Below are positions 7,963-16,903 of a stretch of DNA of 64,000 nucleotides, in pieces. The stretch lies in contig JBKCGI010000217.1 of NCBI GenBank assembly GCA_046303515.1, positions 1 to 64,000 of the forward strand, given 5' to 3'. Below the pieces are notes generated by a model. It was not told the DNA's origin. It saw only the letters and a list, made by a program, of their open reading frames with translations, and did no database searches. Within the stretch, counting starts at the first letter, position 1, and each line of letters begins with the position of its first letter. Both the position numbers and the translations under genes were made by a program. Source of the stretch: M2408 sp046303515 (lineage in GTDB: Bacteria; Bacteroidota; Bacteroidia; Flavobacteriales_D; Crocinitomicaceae).

Positions 7963-8970
7963 CTATAAAAACTTACTTTTATCCAATTTCAACCAATCAA
8001 TTGTAGCTTGGTGGAAAATATTTTCTTGATCTTTTATAGCAATATCACTTTCTTCAATGAATTTGCCAATTTCTAAATCTCCTAATGGAAAAGGATAATC
8101 AGTCCCAAAACACACTTTTTCACTTCCTTGTAATTTTAAAATGTATTTCAACAAATCGATATCATGTGTTACACTGTCCACCCAAAATTTACCTAAATAA
8201 TCTCTAGGATTAACTTTATTATCAATTGCTACCAAATCAGGACGACAATTAAATCCGTGTTCAATTCTCCCTAAAGTTGGTAAAAATGAACCACCTGCAT
8301 GAGAAAAGCATACTCTCAAATTTGGCAAACGCTCTAAAATTCCTCCAAATATCATAGAACAAGCTGCTCGAGAAGTTTCTGCAGGCATTCCAACCAACCA
8401 AGGCAACCAATATTTTTTCATATCGTCTTCTCCCATCATTTGCCATGGGTGAATCATAACTGCTAAATCTAAACGTTCGCAAGCTTCAAAAATAGGATAA
8501 AATTCAGCTTCATTCAAGTTTTTGTTATTGATGTTTGAACCAATCTGTACTCCTACCATTCCCAATTTCTTGATTCTTTCTAATTCTTGGATCGCCAAAT
8601 CTGCATCTTGCATGGGAATTGTTCCTAAGCCTATGTAATTTTTAGGATATTTCACACTCAAATCAATGATGTGGTCGTTTAAAAACTCAGATAATTCCAA
8701 ACAATCTTTTCCTTTGGCCCAATATGAAAACAATACTGGAATCGTACAAACAACTTGCGTTTGTGTGTGAAACTTTTCATATTCAGGAATACGAACTTGC
8801 TCGTCCCAACAATTTTCTTCAATGCGTCGAAAGAATTTTCCGCCTTGCATCATATCGGCCGTTTTATCGTTATTATGCTCTAAAAAAATAAAATCCCCGT
8901 ATCCAAATTTATTAGTCCAATCAGGTAAATTTTTAGGGATAATATGCGTATGCATGTCGATTTTTAACAT
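7963..8970 (-). CDS. Amidohydrolase, 2-amino-3-carboxymuconate-6-semialdehyde decarboxylase (ACMSD) type
   Basis: 335 aa from the ATG at 8970; a longer frame to 9021 adds residues unlike the family. Close to ACMSD over its whole length: KIDMHTHIIPKNLPDW (metal HxH), ENCWDEQVRIPEYEKF, PVLFSYWAKGKDCLELSEFL, GLGTIPMQDADLAIQEL, HPWQMMGEDDMKKYWLPWLV, GMPAETSRAACSMIFGG, CFSHAGGSF (catalytic His region) and FGTDYPFPLG (metal Asp). ACMSD is a zinc enzyme that diverts kynurenine-pathway flux from NAD synthesis to tryptophan or 2-nitrobenzoate breakdown. No other kynurenine gene adjoins it. Confidence 0.93.
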   Translation of the reverse strand: MLKIDMHTHIIPKNLPDWTNKFGYGDFIFLEHNNDKTADMMQGGKFFRRIEENCWDEQVRIPEYEKFHTQTQVVCTIPVLFSYWAKGKDCLELSEFLNDHIIDLSVKYPKNYIGLGTIPMQDADLAIQELERIKKLGMVGVQIGSNINNKNLNEAEFYPIFEACERLDLAVMIHPWQMMGEDDMKKYWLPWLVGMPAETSRAACSMIFGGILERLPNLRVCFSHAGGSFLPTLGRIEHGFNCRPDLVAIDNKVNPRDYLGKFWVDSVTHDIDLLKYILKLQGSEKVCFGTDYPFPLGDLEIGKFIEESDIAIKDQENIFHQATIDWLKLDKSKFL

Positions 8971-9081
8971 AGAAGAAATTTTATGCGAAGATAGTACATT
9001 TTTATTTGGAAAATTTAACAATTGGAATCAAATATGTTATTCAAAACACAGTTATTTATGCTGATTTAAATTTAAAAATAG

Positions 9082-9089
9082 TATTTTTG
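9082..9089 (+). promoter_or_regulatory. -7 box TATTTTTG of the VanZ-like gene, leaderless type
   Basis: Exact TAnnTTTG match that ends 3 nt before the ATG at 9093. It also argues against an upstream start near 9006. Confidence 0.6.
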
Positions 9090-9092
9090 AGC

Positions 9093-9446
9093 ATGCAAAA
9101 GTTAGCCCGTAACACCATTCCAGTATATATTCTTGCAATCATATTGCTTTTGATATTACCGCCAAAAAGTACGGGAATCAGTCTTGACTTTCACATCTTG
9201 GGTATAAAACCAGATAAAATCATACACACAATTATGCTTATTCCATTTATGGTTTTGATGCGTTATAGTTTTCCAAAAACAGTATTCCTAATTCCATTTT
9301 TCTTTGGCATTTTCTTCTGTTCCTTTTGTGAAACCTTACATTACTTTTTGCCTTATAGGGAATTTAGTATTTACGATTTCTATGCGAATTGCACTGGACT
9401 TTTAATCGGAAGTGCCATTTATTTTTTCAAAAAAACTGAAATCTAA
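9093..9446 (+). CDS. VanZ-like family membrane protein
   Basis: 117 aa with four predicted membrane segments. The VanZ pattern is present: DKIIHTIMLIPFMVL in the centre and ETLHYFLPYREFSIYDFYANCTGLLIG near the end (Glu, Arg, Asp and Asn of the family signature). Members are small membrane proteins of unclear role, named after a teicoplanin-resistance gene. The start at 9093 is chosen because the -7 box lies immediately before it; the longer frame adds a non-homologous leader. Overlaps the 3' end of the convergent CotH gene by 4 nt. Confidence 0.82.
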   Translation: MQKLARNTIPVYILAIILLLILPPKSTGISLDFHILGIKPDKIIHTIMLIPFMVLMRYSFPKTVFLIPFFFGIFFCSFCETLHYFLPYREFSIYDFYANCTGLLIGSAIYFFKKTEI

Positions 9447-12400
9447 ATCTTAACGAAGGCCTTTTGAATAATTTTTGAACCTTTTTCTATAGTTACAAAA
9501 TACATTCCATTGGCAGCAAAATCAACATTCAATTGTTTTCCATAAATTTTTTCATCCGATTGAATTTCTTCTTGATAGACAATTCTTCCTTCTAAATCAA
9601 CGATTCGAATGGTGAAATCTTTGTAATCGCTATCGTCATTGTCAAAAACAATCCAAATTTGTCCATCAGTTGGATTAGGATATAGACCTAAATTCTCATT
9701 CTCACCTAAATACAAACAAGGTGTAAAAGCTCTTCCAGGTGATCCTTCAACACAACTCGCAAACCAAGAAGATCCAGCACTTGGATCAAAATATTGTATG
9801 GTATCTTTATATTCCAAGGTATAGTTTCCATTTTTAGGAATACTTGTCCAAGGGGATGAAGATTTGTATAATACACTATTTACTATTTTGCCTGCAGAAT
9901 CAAATAAGCGAACTACCTCTAAATTATCACTTAAACCAAAATCAAAGTTTCCAACAAAATTTGTTACATCTTCATGTTGCTTGTGAAAATTAAACTCATC
10001 ATTTCCTATAACTAAATAATCTTCTGGGGCTAAATCATAATTCGGTAAGGAAAAAATGTGGTCGTCTTTAGCGTCTTTAAATACATAATTCCCCAGATTA
10101 ATCGTTTGATTCGAATTGTTTTTTATCTCCACCCAATCACCCGAATTATAAGGTGAAATTACGCTATTGTAATTAATTTCTGTGAAGATAATATCTTCCG
10201 AACAAGGAACAAATGCCGTTCCCGGTGAACCAGCGATACAGCCACAAAACCAACTATCACCCAAGGTTAAATTAGAGTTTGACTCTTTTAACTCTAAGGT
10301 TCTACCCCATCCATCTGCACATTCTGGATATGGCAAACTGTCGCTATAAACGGCAAATAATCTTAAAGTAGCATATGGGTCATATATACGAATTGAATCC
10401 AAGGAATTGCTCCATCCAAATTCAGTTGAACCAACAAAATTTAAGACATTTGGATATACTTGTTTGAACAAATTCGTGTCCTCGCAAACAACTAGGTATC
10501 CATTTGCAGGAATTTTCGTATCGATTGGTAAAGTGAATTTATCATAAAAGTTTTTGGATTTGATTTTCCAATCTCCCAAATGCAAATCTGAGTTACTGTA
10601 ATTATGTAATTCAATCCAATTTCCACCATTAATACTTGGATCAGAATTATAGTTTATTTCGGAAATGGTTAAATTTAATTCAGATGAATTTCCTTCAAAT
10701 AAGGCAACAAAAGTTTCATCTTGATCAATATTTAATTTTATTCCCATATTCCCTAACTCCCCTGCAGGAATTTCAGTGTTTGCTTGCCACGAAACAAAAG
10801 AATAGCCAGGATTTGGAACCGCCGTGATTTCTACTGGAACACCATCAAAATAAACTCCTGTCCACGGTAATGTTCTCGGAACAATGGTAGAAATTTTGAT
10901 ATATCCTGCTCCTTCTGGTTGAACATTTAGCGTTACCGAAACCTGTTGTTCTAGCGAAAATTCATTTATCATTTGATTTCTAACTGAGGCATTTCGCAAC
11001 GCATATTGATACATTAAAACATCCAAATTTGCTGCGTAAGTCTGCATTCCACCAGTTACATCACCTGTCCAACGTTCAAATTGACGAGGCATTTCTGGCA
11101 GCAATTCATCATACATTTCTTTGATAATTGGTTTGTAATAATCTTCCTGAAAAGTGGTATTCATCAAATCGGCATATCTATTGATAAAATAATCATGAAA
11201 TTGCGTATTTTGCATCAATCCAGTATAAATTTCACTATATGGATTTGGAAGATTTTGAGTTCGGAAATAATCAAATAAGTCTGAATTATAATCACTCCAA
11301 ATCCCAAGGCCAATTTCCATATCTTGTAAGTTAAAACGCCACCTGTTTCCAGCTGTACGTGTTCTAAAAACTTTCATGTTGTTGTAAATCCAATCATAAT
11401 TCCCAAACCAATTTTCAGCTGCGATATAATCTGCAAAGTTGTATAAATCAATTTTTTCATGGCTTTTGTTAAAATAATCTGGAGCCAAAGGATTGTAGGT
11501 AGTTACAAAATCTCTCATATTGTAAAACCCTGTATCTGAACCTTCGGAAACTCGCAAAATTCCAGCGCCGTAAAAATAACTTACCGACAACAAATCCAAA
11601 CTATCTGGGTCGTTTCCATAATTCGATTGAAAATATTCTTCTTTGGTTTTTTCCCGTAGCTCATAAACTCCAAAATATTCTCCATTCAGGTATACAACTA
11701 CTGGTGAATACGCTTGAGAACCAGCATTCGATTCAGCCATAATACGCATAATGGTTGCATCTTTTTGAGGATATTGGTTCCATAAATTGCTACCATTTCT
11801 CAGGTAAAAAGAATAATACTCGTTGATGTGACTTTTCGCTGGAATCAATGGATATTTAATTGGTTTTCCTTCTCCAAAAACAGAATTTGAAGGTTCAATT
11901 GTAACACTGTGTTGTGGATTTGAGCGGCTTCCTCCTGCCCCACCATCTGGTTTAATGGATGCTTTGGTGTCGAGAATTTTTATCCCATCTTTGTCGAAAT
12001 ACTCCACAAAACAAGGCTTTTTCCAATCGGTATTGTAGTTGTCAAAAATTCCTTCCGCTCCATATAAATTCACATCATCTGTTGTGATTGAAAGTACTGG
12101 AATGCTAAAATCTTCCATAAAAACGTAGGTTTCAGTAGCTGTTACACTTGGCAATACGTTTGGAACCGTAGGAAAACATCGGACTTTAAATGCTGCATTG
12201 ACACTTAAATTTAAAGGTCCCGAAAAAATTGGTGAATTGATATCTGGTGTTTGTCCGCTCAGTGTATAACGTAAAACTCCACCATTAACGGAATTATTGT
12301 TAACATCAATGGTGATTTGGTTTATGTAAAATCCACCCGAAAATAAAATCGTAGGTTCTTTTTCATAAGCGGAATAAGCTAAAGATGCATTATTTGAGGC

Positions 12401-13450
12401 ATTTGGTGTTGGTGTTTCAAAATAAACCAAGTTGTTTGTTCCATCGTTGAATTTTCCAAATGAAGTATTTGCTTCTAAATCTGGTACAAACATAGAATCA
12501 ATTATAATTCCATTCGGGTTGGATAAATAAATTGCCTCTCCTTCGGTTTTAATTGTAAAATTAGTTTGAAACAAACTCCCAACTTGCACATCAAACCATT
12601 GGTGTAAGGTGCCATCAAAATAAATTGCTGCATCTTCAAAACCGAAAGTCAAAAATGGAATCAAACTTAAGTCAGAAGATGTTGTACTGGTATTGTGTAC
12701 TTCAATTGCCAACACATTATTTCCATTTAACATGGCAGATTTTAAGGTGATTGGATCAATATTGTAACGCATTGGATTTCCTCCTTGATAGATTTGCGCT
12801 TCGTGGTCGGAGGACAATTCATCCCAAATTGGAGGATAACCTGCCAAACCAGAACGCGCAATTTCAATTCCATTGAGATAAGCTACAAAGCCATCGTCGA
12901 AATCCAAATCTAAAATCGCATTTACAATTTTAGAAGTATCAGCAAGTGTAAAATCAATTCGTGTGAAAACTGAAGTAATACCAGAACCCAAATCCGTCAG
13001 ATCATCACCATCTCCATAACCTATTCCTAAATTTGCATTTGTCCAGGAGGAAGCGTCAAAACTTGGATTCATCCAATTGATTGGTGTTACTGCATCAGGA
13101 ATGATATATTTCCATGAAAAATTTGGATAGACAGCTGTTTCGTAATGATTGATTTGCTGACTTTGACTAGGTATAAAACCAGAGGCTAAAAGCGTCACAA
13201 AACCATTTGAAGAGAGGATTGCGCTTGGGAAAATCCATTTTAAAGGCTCAGATTTTTTATCTGATAGTCCGTAACCTTGTAAATTTATTGCCTGCGTTGA
13301 AGAATTATATATCTCAATCCAATCCGAAGTAGAACCATCTGGATTTACAATCGTTGAACCATTAGCGTTAGATGCTTCATTTATAACAACTTGCGCATTA
13401 GAGAAAAAAGTAAGTAAAAACAGAGTGGGTAGAAGTAATTTTTTTAGCAT
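9443..13450 (-). CDS. CotH-kinase family T9SS-secreted protein with lamin-tail domains
   Basis: 1335 aa. Signal peptide (LLLPTLFLLTFFSNAQ), then a lamin-tail domain (about 20-130), a beta-rich domain with DLDFDDGFVAYLNG (about 170-260), a chitobiase/HexA C-terminal-like repeat (RYTLSGQTPDINSPIFSGPL), and a CotH protein-kinase-like domain (about 450-770) with NYDWIYNNMKVFR and FNLQDMEIGLG as the likely catalytic Asp motifs. A bacterial-repeat segment (PNPGYSFVSWQ) and two more lamin-tail domains (INYNSDPSINGGNWIELHN, INYNSVISPYNSGDWVEIKN) follow, ending in a type A sorting domain (LYPNPTDGQIW...GMYFVTIEKG). Exported and probably cell-surface anchored; its phosphorylation target is unknown. Confidence 0.93.
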   Translation of the reverse strand: MLKKLLLPTLFLLTFFSNAQVVINEASNANGSTIVNPDGSTSDWIEIYNSSTQAINLQGYGLSDKKSEPLKWIFPSAILSSNGFVTLLASGFIPSQSQQINHYETAVYPNFSWKYIIPDAVTPINWMNPSFDASSWTNANLGIGYGDGDDLTDLGSGITSVFTRIDFTLADTSKIVNAILDLDFDDGFVAYLNGIEIARSGLAGYPPIWDELSSDHEAQIYQGGNPMRYNIDPITLKSAMLNGNNVLAIEVHNTSTTSSDLSLIPFLTFGFEDAAIYFDGTLHQWFDVQVGSLFQTNFTIKTEGEAIYLSNPNGIIIDSMFVPDLEANTSFGKFNDGTNNLVYFETPTPNASNNASLAYSAYEKEPTILFSGGFYINQITIDVNNNSVNGGVLRYTLSGQTPDINSPIFSGPLNLSVNAAFKVRCFPTVPNVLPSVTATETYVFMEDFSIPVLSITTDDVNLYGAEGIFDNYNTDWKKPCFVEYFDKDGIKILDTKASIKPDGGAGGSRSNPQHSVTIEPSNSVFGEGKPIKYPLIPAKSHINEYYSFYLRNGSNLWNQYPQKDATIMRIMAESNAGSQAYSPVVVYLNGEYFGVYELREKTKEEYFQSNYGNDPDSLDLLSVSYFYGAGILRVSEGSDTGFYNMRDFVTTYNPLAPDYFNKSHEKIDLYNFADYIAAENWFGNYDWIYNNMKVFRTRTAGNRWRFNLQDMEIGLGIWSDYNSDLFDYFRTQNLPNPYSEIYTGLMQNTQFHDYFINRYADLMNTTFQEDYYKPIIKEMYDELLPEMPRQFERWTGDVTGGMQTYAANLDVLMYQYALRNASVRNQMINEFSLEQQVSVTLNVQPEGAGYIKISTIVPRTLPWTGVYFDGVPVEITAVPNPGYSFVSWQANTEIPAGELGNMGIKLNIDQDETFVALFEGNSSELNLTISEINYNSDPSINGGNWIELHNYSNSDLHLGDWKIKSKNFYDKFTLPIDTKIPANGYLVVCEDTNLFKQVYPNVLNFVGSTEFGWSNSLDSIRIYDPYATLRLFAVYSDSLPYPECADGWGRTLELKESNSNLTLGDSWFCGCIAGSPGTAFVPCSEDIIFTEINYNSVISPYNSGDWVEIKNNSNQTINLGNYVFKDAKDDHIFSLPNYDLAPEDYLVIGNDEFNFHKQHEDVTNFVGNFDFGLSDNLEVVRLFDSAGKIVNSVLYKSSSPWTSIPKNGNYTLEYKDTIQYFDPSAGSSWFASCVEGSPGRAFTPCLYLGENENLGLYPNPTDGQIWIVFDNDDSDYKDFTIRIVDLEGRIVYQEEIQSDEKIYGKQLNVDFAANGMYFVTIEKGSKIIQKAFVKI

Positions 13451-13526
13451 TCAATTTCTTTTTCATAAAGGTATAAAAAAAAGGTATTGAAATTAAATTC
13501 CAATCAAATTTATATTCAAAAAATAG

Positions 13527-13790
13527 TCAAAAAAACCATCTACTTTTCTTTTTATAAATGACTATGCTATCAGCATCTTTTATCCGGCCAAAGGTTGGAA
13601 CATTTCCTTTATTTGCTTCACGTAAATTATTAATTGTCCTTTTCATTTCAGGAGTTTGCTGATTAAGCCATTTTTGCTTATCCATTTTTGAGGAACCAAC
13701 AATGATTCCATTTTTTTTATTGGAGCCCTTATTATCAGTCGAACAAGCAATTAAAAAACAAATTGAAAAACAAAAAACTGTTATTCTCAT
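13527..13790 (-). CDS. Small putative lipoprotein
   Basis: 87 aa. Lipoprotein signal TVFCFSICFLIACS with lipobox Cys at about residue 16, followed by a short Lys/Asn-rich chain (IIVGSSKMDKQKWLNQQTPE). No recognised domain. Lies alone between the CotH protein and the LURP-like gene on the same strand. Confidence 0.6.
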   Translation of the reverse strand: MRITVFCFSICFLIACSTDNKGSNKKNGIIVGSSKMDKQKWLNQQTPEMKRTINNLREANKGNVPTFGRIKDADSIVIYKKKSRWFF

Positions 13791-13828
13791 ATTCTAGAAT
13801 CAATTCAATTTATTAACATATTAGCAAA

Positions 13829-14425
13829 TCACCCCCTTCTTCTCTCCAACAAAATCATCATCATCACACTCAACATGATTCTTTCGGTCTCGTCTTCATT
13901 GATTTCAGCCAATTTTTCCACCTTGAATTTTCTGCCAATCATGGAAGGTTCTTTTGTCAAACGAACAACAATTGTTCCATCTGGGCGAGAAACTTTGTAT
14001 TTTGGATGAAATAAATATCCTGTCAATAAACCTAAAATTGGAATTTCACCCAATAAAGTATCTCCCACTTTCGCCCAAGGATTTTCCTCTCTGATTTCAA
14101 AATCTTGTACTTGATTTTTGTCAAAGATTTCGTACTTCGCTTTCCACAAAGAAGCCATTCCTTTTCGTCCAACACGACCCATTTCTGCATCTAAATTATC
14201 AGAAAAAAGGTAGGAAGCCGAAAAATCAATCCATTTATTAGCTTTGATTCTATAGTTCAATTGCGATTTAGAATCATCACTAAAAACACTGATATCATCC
14301 ACAAATTTGAACATTTTTTGACGCACATAAGCCAAAGTGTGTTGATTTGCATCTGTGATTACAAAATCATTGGAGAGTGTACCAATTTTAAATGTAATGT
14401 CTAAGGGAAATATTACGTCTTTCAT
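13829..14425 (-). CDS. LURP-one-related / tubby-like domain protein
   Basis: 198 aa. The pattern FVITDANQHTLAYVRQKMFKF, followed by ISVFSDD, YRIKANKWIDFSASY, and a late GLLTGYLFHPKYKVSRPDG, matches the LURP-one/scramblase-like beta-barrel fold seen in many Bacteroidota proteins. No signal peptide, so cytoplasmic or membrane-associated. The cellular function of the bacterial members is not established. The C-terminus is an amphipathic ERIMLSVMMMILLERRRG. Confidence 0.7.
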   Translation of the reverse strand: MKDVIFPLDITFKIGTLSNDFVITDANQHTLAYVRQKMFKFVDDISVFSDDSKSQLNYRIKANKWIDFSASYLFSDNLDAEMGRVGRKGMASLWKAKYEIFDKNQVQDFEIREENPWAKVGDTLLGEIPILGLLTGYLFHPKYKVSRPDGTIVVRLTKEPSMIGRKFKVEKLAEINEDETERIMLSVMMMILLERRRG

Positions 14426-14491
14426 TTTGGTCTAGTTCAATTATTAATATTTACCATTTTAGAAAGGTCTATCGGTGTATCGTCTAAAATT

Positions 14492-14523
14492 TCACCCACC
14501 TCTATCCTCCCTCAAGGGAGGAG
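14492..14523 (-). repeat. Dispersed 3'-end repeat, copy 2
   Basis: Same TCACCCACC and CCTCCCTCAAGGGAGG parts as copy 1. It lies 13 nt after the stop codon of the acyl-CoA carboxylase gene. Confidence 0.75.
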
Positions 14524-14536
14524 GTTTAAAATCTAC

Positions 14537-16075
14537 TTATAATGGAATATTCCCGTGTTTTTTCTTTGGTAAAGATTCAGCTTTATTTTCTAAAGATTTG
14601 AATGCTAAGATTAATTTCGCACGCGTTTCTTCTGGTAAAATGACATCATCCACAAATCCTCTTTCTGCTGCTTTGTAAGGATTAGCAAACATTTCAGCGT
14701 ATTCTGCTTCCTTTTCTTTCCATTTGGCATCTGAATCGGTTGCTTCTGAAATTTCTTTTTTGAAAATAATTTCTGCTGCACCTTTTGCACCCATTACCGC
14801 AATTTCGGCTGTTGGCCAAGCAAAATTTAAGTCTGCACCAATATTTTTTGAATTCATTACATCATACGCACCACCATAAGCTTTACGCGTGATTACTGTA
14901 ATTCTAGGAACTGTTGCCTCTGAAAAAGCGTACAACAATTTCGCTCCATGTGTAATAATTCCTCGCCATTCTTGATCTGTTCCTGGTAAAAATCCTGGTA
15001 CGTCTTCAAAAACCAATAAAGGAATATTGAAGCAATCGCAAAAACGAACAAAACGAGCACCTTTTCGAGATGAATCAATGTCCAAAACTCCAGCCATAGC
15101 ATTTGGTTGGTTGGCAATAATTCCAATTGTTCTGCCTTCTAAACGTCCAAAACCAACCACAATACTTTTTGCGAAATCTTCTTGCACTTCACGGAAAGAA
15201 TTGTCATCAATCACACAATCAACTACTTGACGAATATCGTAAGGTAAACTTGAATTGGCTGGTAAAATATTTTTGATAGCTTCCGCTTTTGAAGCTGTGT
15301 ATTCAAATTTAGTTGTTGGCGCTAATTCACCATAATTTTGAGGCATGAAAGTCATGAAATCACGCACTTTTTTCAAACATTCCACATCGTTTGAAGCTGT
15401 AAAATGATTTACACCTGATTTTTCTGCATGTGTTTTCGCTCCACCTAAATCTTCAGAAGTAACTTCTTCGTGCGTTACTGTTTTCACAACATTAGGACCA
15501 GTAACAAACATATATGAAGTATCTTCTACCATGAAAATGAAATCTGTTAAAGCTGGAGAATAAACCGCTCCACCAGCACAAGGTCCCATAATTACTGAAA
15601 TCTGTGGTATCACTCCTGATGCACGTGTATTTCTGTAAAAAATATCCGCGTAGCCCGCTAAAGAAACAACTCCTTCTTGAATTCGCGCTCCACCTGAATC
15701 ATTTAAACCAATCAAAGGAGCTCCATTTTTCATGGCTAAATCCATAATTTTACAGATTTTTTCAGCATGAGTTTCAGAAAGAGAACCACCTAAAACTGTA
15801 AAATCTTGAGAGAAAACATAAACGATTCTTCCATGAATTGTTCCGTAACCTGTCACAACTCCATCACCAGGGATTATTTGTTTATCCAAACCAAAAGATG
15901 TTGAACGATGTTGAATAAACATACCCATTTCTTGGAAAGAATTATCATCCAAAAGCAAAGTGATTCGCTCTCTTGCTGTTAATTTCCCGCCTTGATGTTG
16001 TTTATCGATACGAGCTTGTCCGCCACCTAATTGTGATTGTTTGCGTTTTTCAATCAATGCTTGACTTAAATCCAT
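14537..16075 (-). CDS. pccB: Acyl-CoA carboxylase beta (carboxyltransferase) subunit
   Basis: 512 aa carboxyltransferase of the propionyl-CoA carboxylase / methylmalonyl-CoA decarboxylase family. Transfers carboxyl from biotin to an acyl-CoA. Motifs: GKLTARERITLLLDDNSF at the N-terminus, SQDFTVLGGSLSETHAEKI, the oxyanion-hole glycines LNDSGGARIQEGV and GPCAGGAVYSPALTDF, then FEDVPGFLPGTDQEWRGII, RKAYGGAYDVMNSK and C-terminal KKHGNIPL. No biotin carrier or carboxylase gene is adjacent, so pccB versus mmdA cannot be settled. An exact -7 box lies 20 nt upstream. Confidence 0.93.
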   Translation of the reverse strand: MDLSQALIEKRKQSQLGGGQARIDKQHQGGKLTARERITLLLDDNSFQEMGMFIQHRSTSFGLDKQIIPGDGVVTGYGTIHGRIVYVFSQDFTVLGGSLSETHAEKICKIMDLAMKNGAPLIGLNDSGGARIQEGVVSLAGYADIFYRNTRASGVIPQISVIMGPCAGGAVYSPALTDFIFMVEDTSYMFVTGPNVVKTVTHEEVTSEDLGGAKTHAEKSGVNHFTASNDVECLKKVRDFMTFMPQNYGELAPTTKFEYTASKAEAIKNILPANSSLPYDIRQVVDCVIDDNSFREVQEDFAKSIVVGFGRLEGRTIGIIANQPNAMAGVLDIDSSRKGARFVRFCDCFNIPLLVFEDVPGFLPGTDQEWRGIITHGAKLLYAFSEATVPRITVITRKAYGGAYDVMNSKNIGADLNFAWPTAEIAVMGAKGAAEIIFKKEISEATDSDAKWKEKEAEYAEMFANPYKAAERGFVDDVILPEETRAKLILAFKSLENKAESLPKKKHGNIPL

Positions 16076-16095
16076 GGTTCTAAAATTGTGAGGAA

Positions 16096-16103
16096 CAAAA
16101 GTA
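16096..16103 (-). promoter_or_regulatory. -7 box TACTTTTG of the acyl-CoA carboxylase gene
   Basis: Exact TAnnTTTG match on the minus strand, 20 nt before the ATG. Confidence 0.6.
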
Positions 16104-16277
16104 ATAAATATTTTGAATTGATTTTTTTTGTTTTGAAGAGTTTTGAGTTGAAAAACCCAAAGAAATGATTTTCGAGATATAAGTAATTGACTTTAAAATC
16201 AATTCCCCAAAAATCAAATAAAATTTAGATTTTAGTATACCAAAGTAGATCATGCTCTTAACAAGATTTACCTAATC

Positions 16278-16862
16278 TTATTTAACAATTTCTATTTTAG
16301 TTTCCGTTGAAATAGAATTATACAAATCAGTAATGTGAGCCGTTTTAAGGGAAATACATCCTAAAGTCCAATCATTTTTATCGTCAATTGCACTATCGTA
16401 TCCCGTTGGAACACCATGAATTCCGACATCGCCTCCGATTCTTGAATTTTTGGAAATTTCTCCACTTGCTTTTCTAGCTTTAAACCTTTTTTGAGATTCA
16501 GCATTTGGATAATCAAACCAAATGAAAAAGGACCAACTTTTATGTGGATACATGGATTTTATTCCAAAATTTCCTTCGGGAGTTTTTCCGTCTCCTTCTT
16601 TCATTTTATCTCCTTCGGGAGCAAAACCCAAAACACAAGGATAGGAAATTAAAGTTTCAGCTTTATACTGTACCGATAACGTTCTTTTAGCTTTTTGAAT
16701 ATAAATTTTGAGATCTTTTTTAGGGATTTTTCTTTCAGTAACTTGTTCTAAAAGTGTTTTAGAGCTCACTTTCATTTGAGAATTTGCACTAATATTTGCC
16801 TCACACGAATATATGACTGCAATTAAAAGAAAAGGAACAAAAAACTTTAAAATGAAATTCAT
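16278..16862 (-). CDS. L,D-transpeptidase (YkuD domain) family lipoprotein
   Basis: 194 aa. Lipoprotein-type signal (FVPFLLIAVIYSCEAN, Cys at about residue 20). YkuD catalytic region: KTPEGNFGI, GDVGIHGVP (catalytic-region His) and NDWTLGCISL with the nucleophilic Cys. Such enzymes form 3-3 cross-links in peptidoglycan or attach proteins to it, in the periplasm. This short form with a lone catalytic domain and no LysM resembles ErfK/YafK-like members, some of which are amidases rather than transpeptidases, so the exact reaction is uncertain. Confidence 0.88.
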   Translation of the reverse strand: MNFILKFFVPFLLIAVIYSCEANISANSQMKVSSKTLLEQVTERKIPKKDLKIYIQKAKRTLSVQYKAETLISYPCVLGFAPEGDKMKEGDGKTPEGNFGIKSMYPHKSWSFFIWFDYPNAESQKRFKARKASGEISKNSRIGGDVGIHGVPTGYDSAIDDKNDWTLGCISLKTAHITDLYNSISTETKIEIVK

Positions 16863-16903
16863 AAACTTATTTTTGGATTTAAATTTACGAAAAAAATAGG
16901 AAT

